From positions 434,001 through 498,000 of the forward strand of contig CAJMPR010000001.1 of assembly GCA_905215345.1 (NCBI GenBank): a DNA stretch of 64,000 nt, written 5' to 3'. Shown here in pieces: positions 44,025 to 52,637 of the stretch. Position numbers and translations under genes: made by a program. The notes under the pieces were generated by a model. It made no database searches. It saw only the letters and a list, made by a program, of their open reading frames with translations, and was not told the DNA's origin. Within the stretch, counting starts at the first letter, position 1. Every line of letters begins with the position of its first letter. This stretch comes from an uncultured bacterium (GTDB lineage Bacteria > Bacteroidota > Bacteroidia > Bacteroidales > Bacteroidaceae).

Positions 44025-44198
44025 TTTACTTTCTAAATTAAAGAGATTAATAGTTTGTTGATTAGGTTACCTTTACGGGCATAAAGATATTATCTTTAAC
44101 TATAACAACACAAAAAGCGAGTAAAGGATATCAAAATTAATCACTTTTGTAACTGTTTCGTCATTTTATACAATTACAAATGACATATATATAAAAAA

Positions 44199-44228
44199 GC
44201 CGCAATATCCTTTCATGGATATCGCGGC
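44199..44228 (-). terminator. Terminator of the groESL operon
   Basis: GCCGCAATATCC (44199-44210) and GGATATCGCGGC (44217-44228) pair with one mismatch; on the minus strand a T-run follows. Confidence 0.85.
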
Positions 44229-44265
44229 CAATTTATAAATTTAAAAAATCAGGGGAAAAACGATC

Positions 44266-45903
44266 TTACATCATTCCGCCCATACCTCCCATTCCGGGAG
44301 CACCCATCGGCATTTCAGGCTTGTCTTCTTTCTTTTCTACGATCACACATTCGGTAGTCAGGAACATACCTGCGATAGATGCAGCATTCTCAAGAGCTAC
44401 ACGGGTAACCTTAGCAGGATCTACTACACCGGCAGCATGCAAGTTTTCGTAAACATCAGTACGGGCATTGTATCCGTAGTCAGCCTTGCCTTCGCGTACT
44501 TTCTGTACGACAACAGCACCTTCTTTCCCGGCATTAGCAACAATCTGACGCAACGGTTCTTCAATAGCGCGTTTGATAATATCAATACCGGTAGTCTCAT
44601 CGATATTGTCACCCTTCATACCTTCCAAAACATCGAGCGCACGGATGTAAGCTACACCACCACCTGCAACGATACCTTCTTCAATAGCAGCACGAGTGGC
44701 ACGCAAAGCGTCATCTACACGGTCTTTCTTTTCTTTCATCTCAACTTCGGACGCAGCACCTACATAAAGAACAGCTACACCACCTGACAACTTAGCCAAA
44801 CGTTCCTGCAGTTTTTCTTTATCATAGTCGGACTTAGTAGCAGCAATCTGAGCCTTGATTTGTTCGCAACGTTCCTTAATATTGGCTTTCTCACCGGCAC
44901 CGTTTACAATAGTTGTATTATCTTTAGATACAGTTACTTTGTCGGCAGTACCCAACATTTCAATAGTCGCTTGTTCCAGCTTCAAACCTTTTTCCTCGCT
45001 GATAACAACACCACCGGTCAATACAGCGATATCTTCCAACATTTCTTTACGACGGTCACCGAAGCCCGGAGCCTTCACTGCACATATCTTTAACTGAGAA
45101 CGCAGACGGTTCACAACCAATGTAGTCAACGCTTCGCTATCTACATCTTCCGCAATTACCAACAGAGGGCGCCCCGTTTGAACAGCCGGTTCAAGGATAG
45201 GCAAGAAATCTTTCAAGTTAGAAATCTTCTTGTCATAAATCAAGATGTACGGTTTCTCCATTTCGCATTCCATCTTTTCAGTATTGGTAACGAAATAAGC
45301 GGAAAGATAACCACGGTCGAACTGCATACCTTCTACTACACCAATAGTAGTATCTGTACCCTTAGCCTCTTCGATAGTGATAACACCGTCTTTAGAAACT
45401 TTGCGCATAGCATCGGCAATCAATTTACCGATAACCGGATCATTGTTGGCAGAAACAGAAGCAACCTGTTCAATCTTATCATAGTTGTCACCAACTTTCT
45501 CAGCTTGGCCCTTAATAGATTCAACTACTTTGGCAACAGCCTTATCGATACCGCGTTTGATATCCATAGGACTTGCACCGGCAGTTACGTTCTTCAAACC
45601 TTCAGCTACGATAGCCTGAGCCAAAACTGTAGCAGTAGTAGTACCGTCACCTGCATCGTCACCTGTCTTGGAAGCTACTTCCTTAACCAGTTGTGCACCG
45701 GTATTCTGGTAAGCATCAGCCAATTCAACTTCTTTTGCAACTGTCACACCATCTTTTGTGATGTGAGGAGCACCAAATTTCTTTTCAATGATCACGTTAC
45801 GTCCTTTAGGACCAAGGGTCACTTTTACTGCATTCGCCAGTGTATCGATACCTTTTTTCAATTGGTCACGGGCATCGATATTAAATAATATTTCTTTTGC
45901 CAT
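44266..45903 (-). CDS. groL: Chaperonin GroEL
   Basis: 545 aa, full length. Family signatures include VTLGPKGRNVIIEKKFGAPHITKDGVTVAKE near the start, the ATPase-site DDAGDGTTTATVLAQAI, ARAAIEEGIVAGGGVA, and the C-terminal Gly/Met tail GAPGMGGMGGMM. It forms the 14-mer folding chamber with GroES, whose gene lies 41 bases upstream on the same strand; a strong hairpin follows. Confidence 0.98.
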   Translation of the reverse strand: MAKEILFNIDARDQLKKGIDTLANAVKVTLGPKGRNVIIEKKFGAPHITKDGVTVAKEVELADAYQNTGAQLVKEVASKTGDDAGDGTTTATVLAQAIVAEGLKNVTAGASPMDIKRGIDKAVAKVVESIKGQAEKVGDNYDKIEQVASVSANNDPVIGKLIADAMRKVSKDGVITIEEAKGTDTTIGVVEGMQFDRGYLSAYFVTNTEKMECEMEKPYILIYDKKISNLKDFLPILEPAVQTGRPLLVIAEDVDSEALTTLVVNRLRSQLKICAVKAPGFGDRRKEMLEDIAVLTGGVVISEEKGLKLEQATIEMLGTADKVTVSKDNTTIVNGAGEKANIKERCEQIKAQIAATKSDYDKEKLQERLAKLSGGVAVLYVGAASEVEMKEKKDRVDDALRATRAAIEEGIVAGGGVAYIRALDVLEGMKGDNIDETTGIDIIKRAIEEPLRQIVANAGKEGAVVVQKVREGKADYGYNARTDVYENLHAAGVVDPAKVTRVALENAASIAGMFLTTECVIVEKKEDKPEMPMGAPGMGGMGGMM

Positions 45904-45944
45904 AATATTTATCTATTTACTAATTATAAATTACTAATTACAAA

Positions 45945-46217
45945 TTATCCCAAAACAGCGAGCACATCGCTTTGACGCATAATAAGGTATTTGGTATTTT
46001 CAACTTCCAATTCTGTACCGGCATACTTGCCATACAATACCGTATCGCCGACTTTCAACACCATTTCTTCGTCTTTTGTTCCGTTGCCTACTGCAATCAC
46101 TTCACCTTTCAAGGGCTTTTCTTTTGCTGTATCAGGAATAATGATACCGCCAATAGTCTTTTCTTCTGCAGGTGCAGGGAGTATCAGCACTCTGTCTGCC
46201 AATGGTTTAATGTTCAT
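45945..46217 (-). CDS. groES: Co-chaperonin GroES
   Basis: 90 aa, with KPLADRVLILPAPAEEKTIGGIIIPDTAKEKPLKGEV (mobile loop region) and VLYGKYAGTELEV. First gene of groESL. The upstream 75 bases are AT-rich (TATATATAATT) without a clear TAnnTTTG box. An inverted repeat with a 9-base spacer lies at 46304-46332. Confidence 0.97.
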   Translation of the reverse strand: MNIKPLADRVLILPAPAEEKTIGGIIIPDTAKEKPLKGEVIAVGNGTKDEEMVLKVGDTVLYGKYAGTELEVENTKYLIMRQSDVLAVLG

Positions 46218-46303
46218 AGTTCTTTTCGTTTTTATATGTTATACATTTTAATTATATATAGTAATTTTGCTTTATACAAGCGATAAACAACTTGCGAAAA
46301 CCG

Positions 46304-46332
46304 TGCCAAACGAGAAAGCTGTTCGTTTGGCA
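46304..46332. promoter_or_regulatory. Inverted repeat TGCCAAACGA-N9-TCGTTTGGCA in the groES/transporter divergent region
   Basis: Perfect 10-bp arms (46304-46313 and 46323-46332) with a 9-base spacer, 87 bases from the groES ATG and 77 from the symporter ATG. The N9 geometry resembles the CIRCE heat-shock operator, but the arm sequence is not CIRCE. It could be an operator for either gene or a leader hairpin. Confidence 0.5.
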
Positions 46333-46408
46333 GATAAAGGCTGACAAAATGGCAAAGAATAAAACGGTAATTGCTATATTTACAGCTTCTAAAAATCAAG
46401 TCTTGTTT

Positions 46409-47260
46409 ATGAATGCAATATGGACAGTTCTCCCCATTCTCACTCTATTGATGTTTGAACTGGGACTGACATTACAAGTAGAAGATTTCAAATTGTTTCG
46501 CAAGCGTCCCCGCCCAATTATTGCCGGCTTGATCGGACAGATTATTTTTCTGCCTGTATTGGCATTTATCTTAGGCAAGATATTTCATCTTGAACCGCTG
46601 TTTTTCATCGGAATCATACTTATCGCTTGCTCTCCCGGAGGTAGTTCTTCCAATATCTTTTCTATGATAGTCAAAGGTGACGTAGCTTTATCTGTATCAT
46701 TAACAGCATTTAGCAGCATCATTACCTTATTTACTATTCCTTTAATAATGGAGCTTACCACTCATTTTATAGACAGCCAACTTACTATAAACGTACACCT
46801 TCCGGTCGGCAGCCTCATCATGCAGAATTTAGCGCTCATGCTTTTGCCTATCGTAGCAGGTATCTTTTTAAAACGACACCGCCTTCAGATAGCGGAGAAA
46901 ATACATAAAATACTATCCAAAGTAGCTTTTCCTGCACTTATCCTACTGGCAACATTTTTTTTCATTCAACATCATAACACTATCACAGTTCAATTCGGCA
47001 AGTTAGGGTTATGCATTTCAGTTCTCATCTTGGCAGCTATGGGAGGTGGGGCCATGTTATCGAAATCAATGCGTCTCAACTCAAAAGAGCAGCGTACGCT
47101 TATCATAGAAATAGGTATGCAAAATGCCGCTCAAGCCATTGCTGTTGCCAGTAGTCCGTTCGTTTTCAATAACGATATCATAGCAATACCTGCTATTATT
47201 TATGCATTGATGATGAATGTGATTTTAATTATTTATGTAGGTATAGTCAAAAAAATATAA
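46409..47260 (+). CDS. Bile acid:sodium symporter family (BASS) transporter
   Basis: 283 aa from MNAIWTVLPILTLLMFELGL at 46409; a longer frame from 46349 (ATG) is possible. Nine to ten hydrophobic segments, with the conserved IACSPGGSSSNIFSMIVKGD (sodium-site region) and ALSVSLTAFSSIITLF identify the family. Members carry bile acids, pantoate, pyruvate or other organic anions with Na+, so the substrate cannot be stated. Divergent from groESL and apparently monocistronic. Confidence 0.85.
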   Translation: MNAIWTVLPILTLLMFELGLTLQVEDFKLFRKRPRPIIAGLIGQIIFLPVLAFILGKIFHLEPLFFIGIILIACSPGGSSSNIFSMIVKGDVALSVSLTAFSSIITLFTIPLIMELTTHFIDSQLTINVHLPVGSLIMQNLALMLLPIVAGIFLKRHRLQIAEKIHKILSKVAFPALILLATFFFIQHHNTITVQFGKLGLCISVLILAAMGGGAMLSKSMRLNSKEQRTLIIEIGMQNAAQAIAVASSPFVFNNDIIAIPAIIYALMMNVILIIYVGIVKKI

Positions 47261-47312
47261 TGATTGCTTCATCGTCCTTTTTCTACCAGCAATTATATAA
47301 TATTCTTTCAAC

Positions 47313-48053
47313 TCAGAGATAATCTGCCAACTGATATCTTCCCTTCCTCCTCGTAGATTTACCATACTGTATCACCTTTTGGGGACAAACATGAACACAA
47401 GCCATACAATGAATACATTGTTTGCCCCACACCGGACTACCATTAGTCATCAAAATATTCTTTACAGGACACACTTGGCTACATTTACCACAAGAAATAC
47501 ATCCCTCATCCAAATGAAAATTCTTGGAACTAACAACAAACCACACAAACAAAGGATTCACAACGTATGTTTTCAACCATGCCACACTACCTTCGTGCAC
47601 ATTCCATACTTTTTTCTGCCGAAGTACATCTTCTGCAATCGAAGTAATCATATGCCGTGCATTCTCTATTTTTTTAAGGCAAAGTTCATCAGTATCCAAA
47701 TTAAACATGGGGATATAGGTATTAGGCATAGCAACAGACCATGCTGCATCCAAAGGAAAATGTTTCACCAAACGATTCATTCCTTTTCCCATATCATCAC
47801 CACAAGTACATACTGCATAGCGATACTTACAGCATTCTAACTGAAGCTTCGACAAAAAATCTATTACCACACGTGGTGCATACCATGAATGTACCGGAAA
47901 AACAACACCTATCTTTTCGGCCTTTATCAACTCTTCAGGTAACTGAACACATCTAAGACAGTCAGCAATATTGCAAACTACATCATTTGCAGCCTCTGCA
48001 AGCTGTTCCGCAATCCAGCGGGAGTTCCCAGTACCGGTAAAATAAAGTATCAT
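47313..48053 (-). CDS. EFR1-family ferredoxin (flavodoxin-like domain plus two 4Fe-4S clusters)
   Basis: 246 aa. A flavodoxin-like N-terminal domain (ILYFTGTGNSRWIAEQLAE, VFPVHSWYAPRVVIDFL) is followed at about residues 180-235 by two CxxCxxCxxxCP motifs (CISCGKCSQVCPVKN and CIHCMACVHVCPQK), which bind two [4Fe-4S] clusters. The protein shuttles electrons; partners are unknown. Convergent with the symporter and upstream of the small membrane protein in neither operon sense; no clear promoter box was found. Confidence 0.88.
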   Translation of the reverse strand: MILYFTGTGNSRWIAEQLAEAANDVVCNIADCLRCVQLPEELIKAEKIGVVFPVHSWYAPRVVIDFLSKLQLECCKYRYAVCTCGDDMGKGMNRLVKHFPLDAAWSVAMPNTYIPMFNLDTDELCLKKIENARHMITSIAEDVLRQKKVWNVHEGSVAWLKTYVVNPLFVWFVVSSKNFHLDEGCISCGKCSQVCPVKNILMTNGSPVWGKQCIHCMACVHVCPQKVIQYGKSTRRKGRYQLADYL

Positions 48054-48142
48054 AACTAAAAAATATCCTCATGCTTCATTCTGATACATTAGACAATATC
48101 AGTATAGCCATGGGGATGCTTTATATTTATTATATTGCTTTG

Positions 48143-48301
48143 TTAATCCAGCAATTCCTCTATGGAATAGCTTTCCCAAAATGCTTTGGTAGAATGCACC
48201 AATGAACTGCCCATATAAAGCAGAAACAATACCGCTAAGACAATCATCAAGAAACTGACGAGGGCATTGTGTTTTTCTTGCTTGAATTCAATAGAAACCA
48301 T
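48143..48301 (-). CDS. Small single-pass membrane protein, 52 aa
   Basis: A 52-aa ORF starting MVSIEFKQEKHNALVSF, with one membrane segment (SFLMIVLAVLFLLYMGSSLV) and an amphipathic tail ending SIEELLD. It is preceded by AAAAAAAGGAGG five bases before the ATG, an unusually strong Shine-Dalgarno site for Bacteroides, and by a -7 box TATCTTTG (plus-strand 48329-48336). These two signals, not homology, support it as a real gene. I do not recognise the family. It lies between the hisS terminator and the EFR1 gene. Confidence 0.7.
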   Translation of the reverse strand: MVSIEFKQEKHNALVSFLMIVLAVLFLLYMGSSLVHSTKAFWESYSIEELLD

Positions 48302-48328
48302 AAAAACCTCCTTTTTTTATTGTCATTG

Positions 48329-48336
48329 CAAAGATA
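48329..48336 (-). promoter_or_regulatory. -7 box for the 52-aa membrane protein gene
   Basis: Plus-strand CAAAGATA reads TATCTTTG, 28 bases before the ATG; identical to the box of the hybrid regulator. Confidence 0.55.
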
Positions 48337-48383
48337 AATAGCGGACATTACATTTCCGAAACACGTGCATGACAAATATACAA

Positions 48384-48411
48384 AAAAAGGAACACAATTG
48401 TGCTCCTTTTT
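48384..48411 (-). terminator. Terminator of hisS
   Basis: AAAAAGGAACACAATTGTG pairs with its mirrored half (CACAATTGTGCTCCTTTTT, one mismatch), followed on the minus strand by T-rich sequence. Confidence 0.8.
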
Positions 48412-48430
48412 AAATGTATTTCAGTTTTTA

Positions 48431-49792
48431 TTAACTCAATTTGCTAATTAATTCCTGAGAAGTGACCAGCTTCTGCTCGCCAGTTTCCATATTTTTCAAT
48501 GTAACCTTACCCTCATTCATTTCATTCTCTCCCACCAACGCTACAAATGGAATAGCCTTAGAATTAGCATAACTCATTTGCTTCTTCATCTTACTATCAT
48601 CGGGGAAAATCTCCGCACGAATGCCTGCAGCACGTACCTGAGCAAGGACATTCATGGAAAATGCCGCCTCCTTCCCTCCAAAATTGATAAACAAAAGCTG
48701 TGTACCGTTTACAGCTTCTTTAGGATAAAGTTCAAGCTGGTTCAGTACATCAAAAATACGGTCTGCACCGAAAGATATTCCTACACCTGAAACACCAGTC
48801 ATACCAAACACGCCTGTCAAGTTATCATAACGACCACCACCAGTAATACTTCCAATTTGTACATCCAAAGCTTTTACTTCAAAAATAGCACCGGTATAAT
48901 AGTTTAAGCCACGGGCAAGTGTCAAATCAAGCTCAATTTCATTCTTCAAACCGAGAGCAGAAAGAGTTTTCAATATGAATTCACTCTCTTCCACCCCTTT
49001 TATTCCGATTTCGCTACCTGCAAGCACTTGTTTTAAGGTAGTCAATTTATCTTCATTGCTACCATTCAACAGAATAATAGGTTGCAATTTAGCAATGGCT
49101 TCATCACTAATTCCCTTTTCTTTCAATTCTGTATTGACATTGTCCAAACCTACTTTATCCAGTTTGTCAATAGCCACCGTAATATCCACAATCTTATCCG
49201 CCTCACCGATAATCTCAGCAATACCGCTTAAAATTTTACGGTTGTTTATTTTGATACAAACACGAATATCGAAACGGGTAAACACTGTATCCACAATTTG
49301 CATCAACTCTACTTCGTTCAACAAGGAGTCACTACCTACAACGTCAGCATCACATTGATAAAACTCACGATAACGCCCTTTTTGCGGACGGTCGGCACGC
49401 CAAACAGGTTGTATCTGATAACGTTTGAATGGAAAAATTATTTCATCACGATGCATCACTACGTAGCGCGCAAAAGGTACTGTAAGATCATAACGCAGTC
49501 CTTTCTCACAGAACTTACTGGCAAGTTTCACCGCATTACGACTTAACAACTCTTCATCAGTCAGTCCGGAAAAATAGTCACCTGAATTTTGTATTTTAAA
49601 TAGTAACTTATCACCCTCTTCTCCGTATTTTCCCATCAGGGTAGAAAGCATTTCCATAGACGGAGTCTCTATCTGCTGGAAGCCATAAAGGTGATATACA
49701 TCTCGAATTGTATTGAATATATAGTTACGCTTCGCCATTTCTACAGGCGAGAAGTCACGGGTTCCTTTCGGAATACTGGGTTTTGCTGCCAT
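48431..49792 (-). CDS. hisS: Histidyl-tRNA synthetase
   Basis: 453 aa class II synthetase. Motif 1 follows KGTRDFSPVEMAKRNYIF; motif 2 contains RYDLTVPFARYVVMHR and the HisRS signature GRYREFYQCDADVVGS; the histidine-A box LARGLNYYTGAIFEVK and motif 3 GGGRYDNLTGVFG, GVGISFGADRI are intact; a C-terminal anticodon-binding domain ends the chain. Charges tRNA-His. Monocistronic; a -7 box TAACTTTG lies 32 bases upstream. Confidence 0.97.
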   Translation of the reverse strand: MAAKPSIPKGTRDFSPVEMAKRNYIFNTIRDVYHLYGFQQIETPSMEMLSTLMGKYGEEGDKLLFKIQNSGDYFSGLTDEELLSRNAVKLASKFCEKGLRYDLTVPFARYVVMHRDEIIFPFKRYQIQPVWRADRPQKGRYREFYQCDADVVGSDSLLNEVELMQIVDTVFTRFDIRVCIKINNRKILSGIAEIIGEADKIVDITVAIDKLDKVGLDNVNTELKEKGISDEAIAKLQPIILLNGSNEDKLTTLKQVLAGSEIGIKGVEESEFILKTLSALGLKNEIELDLTLARGLNYYTGAIFEVKALDVQIGSITGGGRYDNLTGVFGMTGVSGVGISFGADRIFDVLNQLELYPKEAVNGTQLLFINFGGKEAAFSMNVLAQVRAAGIRAEIFPDDSKMKKQMSYANSKAIPFVALVGENEMNEGKVTLKNMETGEQKLVTSQELISKLS

Positions 49793-49823
49793 AATCGTTT
49801 CGATAACTTTAAAAATCGGTTGA

Positions 49824-49831
49824 CAAAGTTA
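49824..49831 (-). promoter_or_regulatory. -7 box for hisS
   Basis: Plus-strand CAAAGTTA reads TAACTTTG, 32 bases before the hisS ATG. No -33 TTTG at 19-21 bases. Confidence 0.5.
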
Positions 49832-49879
49832 CAGCATTTTATTGAGGATGGAAAGAGAAAACAAAGGAATTTGGAAAAC

Positions 49880-49967
49880 ACATGCTCTGTTTACCCCGAA
49901 CAGAGCATATATTTAAGACAAACAGACCATCTATTTCAATCGAATAGATGGTCTGTTTTAGTCTTAT
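49880..49967. repeat. 22-bp period array F: four units forming two hairpins
   Basis: Units start at 49880, 49902, 49924 and 49946 with the pattern A(C/G)A-(C/G)...T-TTT near positions 11-13. Units 1 and 2 pair as ATGCTCTGT/ACAGAGCAT; units 3 and 4 pair as AACAGACCATCTATT/AATAGATGGTCTGTT. The second hairpin can end transcription of the protease gene; the first lies upstream of the hisS promoter. Confidence 0.85.
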
Positions 49968-49978
49968 AGAACATTCAA

Positions 49979-50674
49979 TTAGTCTCTGCGTCCCAGGAAT
50001 ATCATAACATAGTAAATCAATGTAGCCAATGAACCAAGCGCAGCTACCACATAAGTATATGCAGCTGAACGAAGTGCATCCTCTGCCTGAGCATGATTAT
50101 ACGAGTTAGTTATTCCTGAATTACTCAACCATACCAGTGCACGTTTACTTGCATTGATTTCTACCGGAAGCGTAATGAAACTAAACAGCGTTGTCATGGC
50201 AAACAAGATAATACCCGCCAACAACAATTGCGGAAATGTGTTAAGCAACAAGATACCACCGAGAAGCACCCATGTCATAATGTTAGATGCAAATGATACC
50301 ACCGGAACCAATTTGCTACGCATTGTCAACGGAGCATATGCACGTGCATGCTGCACAGCGTGCCCGCATTCATGAGCCGCAACGGCAGCTGCCATTATAC
50401 TGTTACCCTCATACACCCCTTCGCTTAAATTCACTGTCTTATTGGCAGGATTATAATGGTCAGTCAAGTGTCCCGGTGTATGCGTCACGGTAACATCATA
50501 AATACCGTTATCATGCAACATCTTTAACGCTACATCACGTCCCGTCATTCCATTACCGGTAGGGATCTTAGAGTATTTCTTAAATTTATTTTGCAGGTTC
50601 ATCTGTACCAGCCAACTAACAAGGGCGATACCAATAAAGATAATCCATTGTATTCCTATCATTCCTGTACCCAT
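49979..50674 (-). CDS. Zinc metallopeptidase, YugP-like membrane protein
   Basis: 231 aa. An N-terminal membrane segment, then the zinc motif AAHECGHAVQHA (HExxH) typical of the YugP/PF04298 family, followed by two hydrophobic hairpins (VVSFASNIMTWVLLGGILLL, LLLAGIILFAMTTLFSFI) and a C-terminal segment. Probably an inner-membrane protease with cytosolic or periplasmic active site; natural substrates unknown. Its stop is followed by the array F hairpin. Confidence 0.87.
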   Translation of the reverse strand: MGTGMIGIQWIIFIGIALVSWLVQMNLQNKFKKYSKIPTGNGMTGRDVALKMLHDNGIYDVTVTHTPGHLTDHYNPANKTVNLSEGVYEGNSIMAAAVAAHECGHAVQHARAYAPLTMRSKLVPVVSFASNIMTWVLLGGILLLNTFPQLLLAGIILFAMTTLFSFITLPVEINASKRALVWLSNSGITNSYNHAQAEDALRSAAYTYVVAALGSLATLIYYVMIFLGRRD

Positions 50675-50744
50675 ATTCTTATTTTTCTTTTTAGTGAATA
50701 ATTATGTCGTTTCTAATTACATAACAAATTACTTGCCAAAAATA

Positions 50745-50778
50745 AAGGGAAACTGTGAGCAATGCTACAGTTTCCCTT
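50745..50778 (-). terminator. Terminator of the fur-purA operon
   Basis: Perfect 12-bp arms AAGGGAAACTGT and ACAGTTTCCCTT; T-rich sequence follows on the minus strand. Confidence 0.9.
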
Positions 50779-50805
50779 ATCTTTTAGGAAGAATTAGCTA
50801 AAATA

Positions 50806-52077
50806 TCATTCCTCCGTATAGCGTTCAATAGTCTGCTCACGGTCAGGACCCACTGATACAATCTTTACAGGTACCCCAAGTTGCTCTTCCAAAAAGGACA
50901 AATAAGCATTAAATTCTTCAGGGAATTCGTCTTCGCTCTGCATTTTAGTCATGTCAGTTTCCCAACCGGGTAATTCTACGTAAACCGGTTCTACGCCTTC
51001 AGCAATATCAAATGGATAATAATCGATTTCTTCCCCATTCATTTTATAAGCTACACAAGCTTTGATTGTTTCGAAAGAGTCGAGTACATCACTCTTCATC
51101 ATTATCAGTTTAGTAACACCGTCTATCATAATGGCATATTTTAATGCCACCAAATCAATCCAGCCACAACGACGCTTACGTCCGGTTACCGAGCCGAACT
51201 CATGTCCCAATGTACAAATTTGGTCACCGGTCTTGTCAAACAATTCCGTAGGGAACGGACCTGCACCTACACGCGTACAATATGCTTTAAAAATACCATA
51301 TACTTCACCTATCTTATTAGGAGCTATACCCAAGCCGGTACAAGCACCTGCACAAATTGTATTGGAAGAAGTAACAAACGGGTAGGAACCGAAATCCACA
51401 TCGAGCATCGTTCCTTGTGCACCTTCACACAAAACAGACTTACCTTCTTTCAGCAAACCATTAATTTCGTGCTCACTGTCTACCAATTTAAACTGTTTCA
51501 AGTATTCAATACCTTCGAGCCATGTTTTTTCTAACTCCGCCAAATCATATTCATAATTCAGACTTTTCAAGATTTGTTCGTGACGAGCTTTAGCAGCAGC
51601 ATACTTTTCATCAAAATCATACAAAATATCACCTACACGTACACCATTGCGACTTACTTTATCCGTATAAGTGGGACCAATGCCTTTACCGGTTGTTCCT
51701 ACTTTCGCATCTCCTTTGGCAGCTTCATATGCAGCATCCAGAATACGGTGGGTAGGCAAAATGAGATGCGCCTTCTTAGAAATGTGCAAGCGCTCTTTCA
51801 AATTATGACCTGAAGCTTCCAATGCTTCTGCTTCGGCCTTGAAAAGTGCCGGATCAAGTACTACACCATTACCGATGATGTTTACTTTGTCGCCTTGAAA
51901 AATTCCCGAAGGAATAGAACGAAGTACATACTTCTGACCTTCGAATTCCAATGTATGTCCGGCATTCGGTCCACCTTGGAAACGTGCCACTACATCGTAT
52001 CTCGGAGTTAATACGTCAACGACTTTACCTTTACCTTCGTCGCCCCATTGCAATCCTAATAGAATGTCTACTTTCAT
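50806..52077 (-). CDS. purA: Adenylosuccinate synthetase
   Basis: 423 aa. GTP/IMP-binding QWGDEGKGKVVD at the start, GGPNAGHTLEF, the GTTGKGIGPTYTDK loop, and CEGAQGTMLDVDFGSYPFVTSSN are all present. It makes adenylosuccinate from IMP and aspartate, the first committed step to AMP. Its ATG overlaps the stop of the fur-family gene (ATGA), giving translational coupling of a metal regulator with a purine gene. Confidence 0.97.
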   Translation of the reverse strand: MKVDILLGLQWGDEGKGKVVDVLTPRYDVVARFQGGPNAGHTLEFEGQKYVLRSIPSGIFQGDKVNIIGNGVVLDPALFKAEAEALEASGHNLKERLHISKKAHLILPTHRILDAAYEAAKGDAKVGTTGKGIGPTYTDKVSRNGVRVGDILYDFDEKYAAAKARHEQILKSLNYEYDLAELEKTWLEGIEYLKQFKLVDSEHEINGLLKEGKSVLCEGAQGTMLDVDFGSYPFVTSSNTICAGACTGLGIAPNKIGEVYGIFKAYCTRVGAGPFPTELFDKTGDQICTLGHEFGSVTGRKRRCGWIDLVALKYAIMIDGVTKLIMMKSDVLDSFETIKACVAYKMNGEEIDYYPFDIAEGVEPVYVELPGWETDMTKMQSEDEFPEEFNAYLSFLEEQLGVPVKIVSVGPDREQTIERYTEE

Positions 52078-52562
52078 TTTTCTTTCTTATGGTTATTATT
52101 TTTCTTCTTTCGTTTATTCGCACGGTCACACTTACTACACAATCCATACATATATAATGAATAATGTGTCAAATTGAAACGGCCCAACTTTGAATTCTCA
52201 ATAGCATGTTGTAATTCTTCATTCTGAAACTCAACGACTTTACCGCACTGCGTACAGATTTGATGGTGATGGGTATCACGATTATAACATTTTTCGTATT
52301 GAGAAGAATTTCCAAACTGGTGTTTAATAACCAGATGGGCATTGATAAGTAGTATAATAGTATTATAGAGAGTCGCACGGCTGACGCGAAAATTCTCCTG
52401 ATCGGCCATTTGCGAATATAAAGTATCAATGTCAAAATGCCCTTCAATAGAGTAAATAGTGTCGAGTATGGCGTAGCGTTCGGGAGTCTTGCGATGCCCG
52501 TTCGCATTGAGATATTCGGTGAATATCTGCCTAACCGTATCTTTCACATTCTGACTTTCCAT
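52074..52562 (-). CDS. Fur-family transcriptional regulator
   Basis: 162 aa. Winged-helix DNA-binding domain (GHRKTPERYAILDTIYSIEGHFD, VSRATLYNTIILLINAHLV), then the metal-binding and dimerisation part with HHHQICTQCGKVVEF and GLCSKCDRANKRKK, containing the two CxxC structural zinc pairs. Whether it senses iron, zinc or peroxide (PerR type) cannot be settled from the sequence. First gene of an operon with purA, with a well-formed promoter upstream. Confidence 0.9.
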   Translation of the reverse strand: MESQNVKDTVRQIFTEYLNANGHRKTPERYAILDTIYSIEGHFDIDTLYSQMADQENFRVSRATLYNTIILLINAHLVIKHQFGNSSQYEKCYNRDTHHHQICTQCGKVVEFQNEELQHAIENSKLGRFNLTHYSLYMYGLCSKCDRANKRKKKNNNHKKEK

Positions 52563-52588
52563 TTGACGGAGCAGTTTTTTACAGCCAA

Positions 52589-52618
52589 CAAAGTTAAGCC
52601 TTTTTTGCGGAAAGCAAA
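52589..52618 (-). promoter_or_regulatory. Promoter of fur-purA
   Basis: On the minus strand TTTG (plus 52615-52618) and TAACTTTG (plus 52589-52596) are separated by 18 bases, close to the -33/-7 spacing of Bacteroides promoters. The -7 box is 27 bases before the ATG. Confidence 0.65.
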
Positions 52619-52637
52619 CGAGAATGGAAGAAAATAA

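Noticed and set aside
46304..46332. CIRCE heat-shock element before groES
   Set aside because: The spacing fits, but the arms (TGCCAAACGA) do not match the CIRCE arms (TTAGCACTC).
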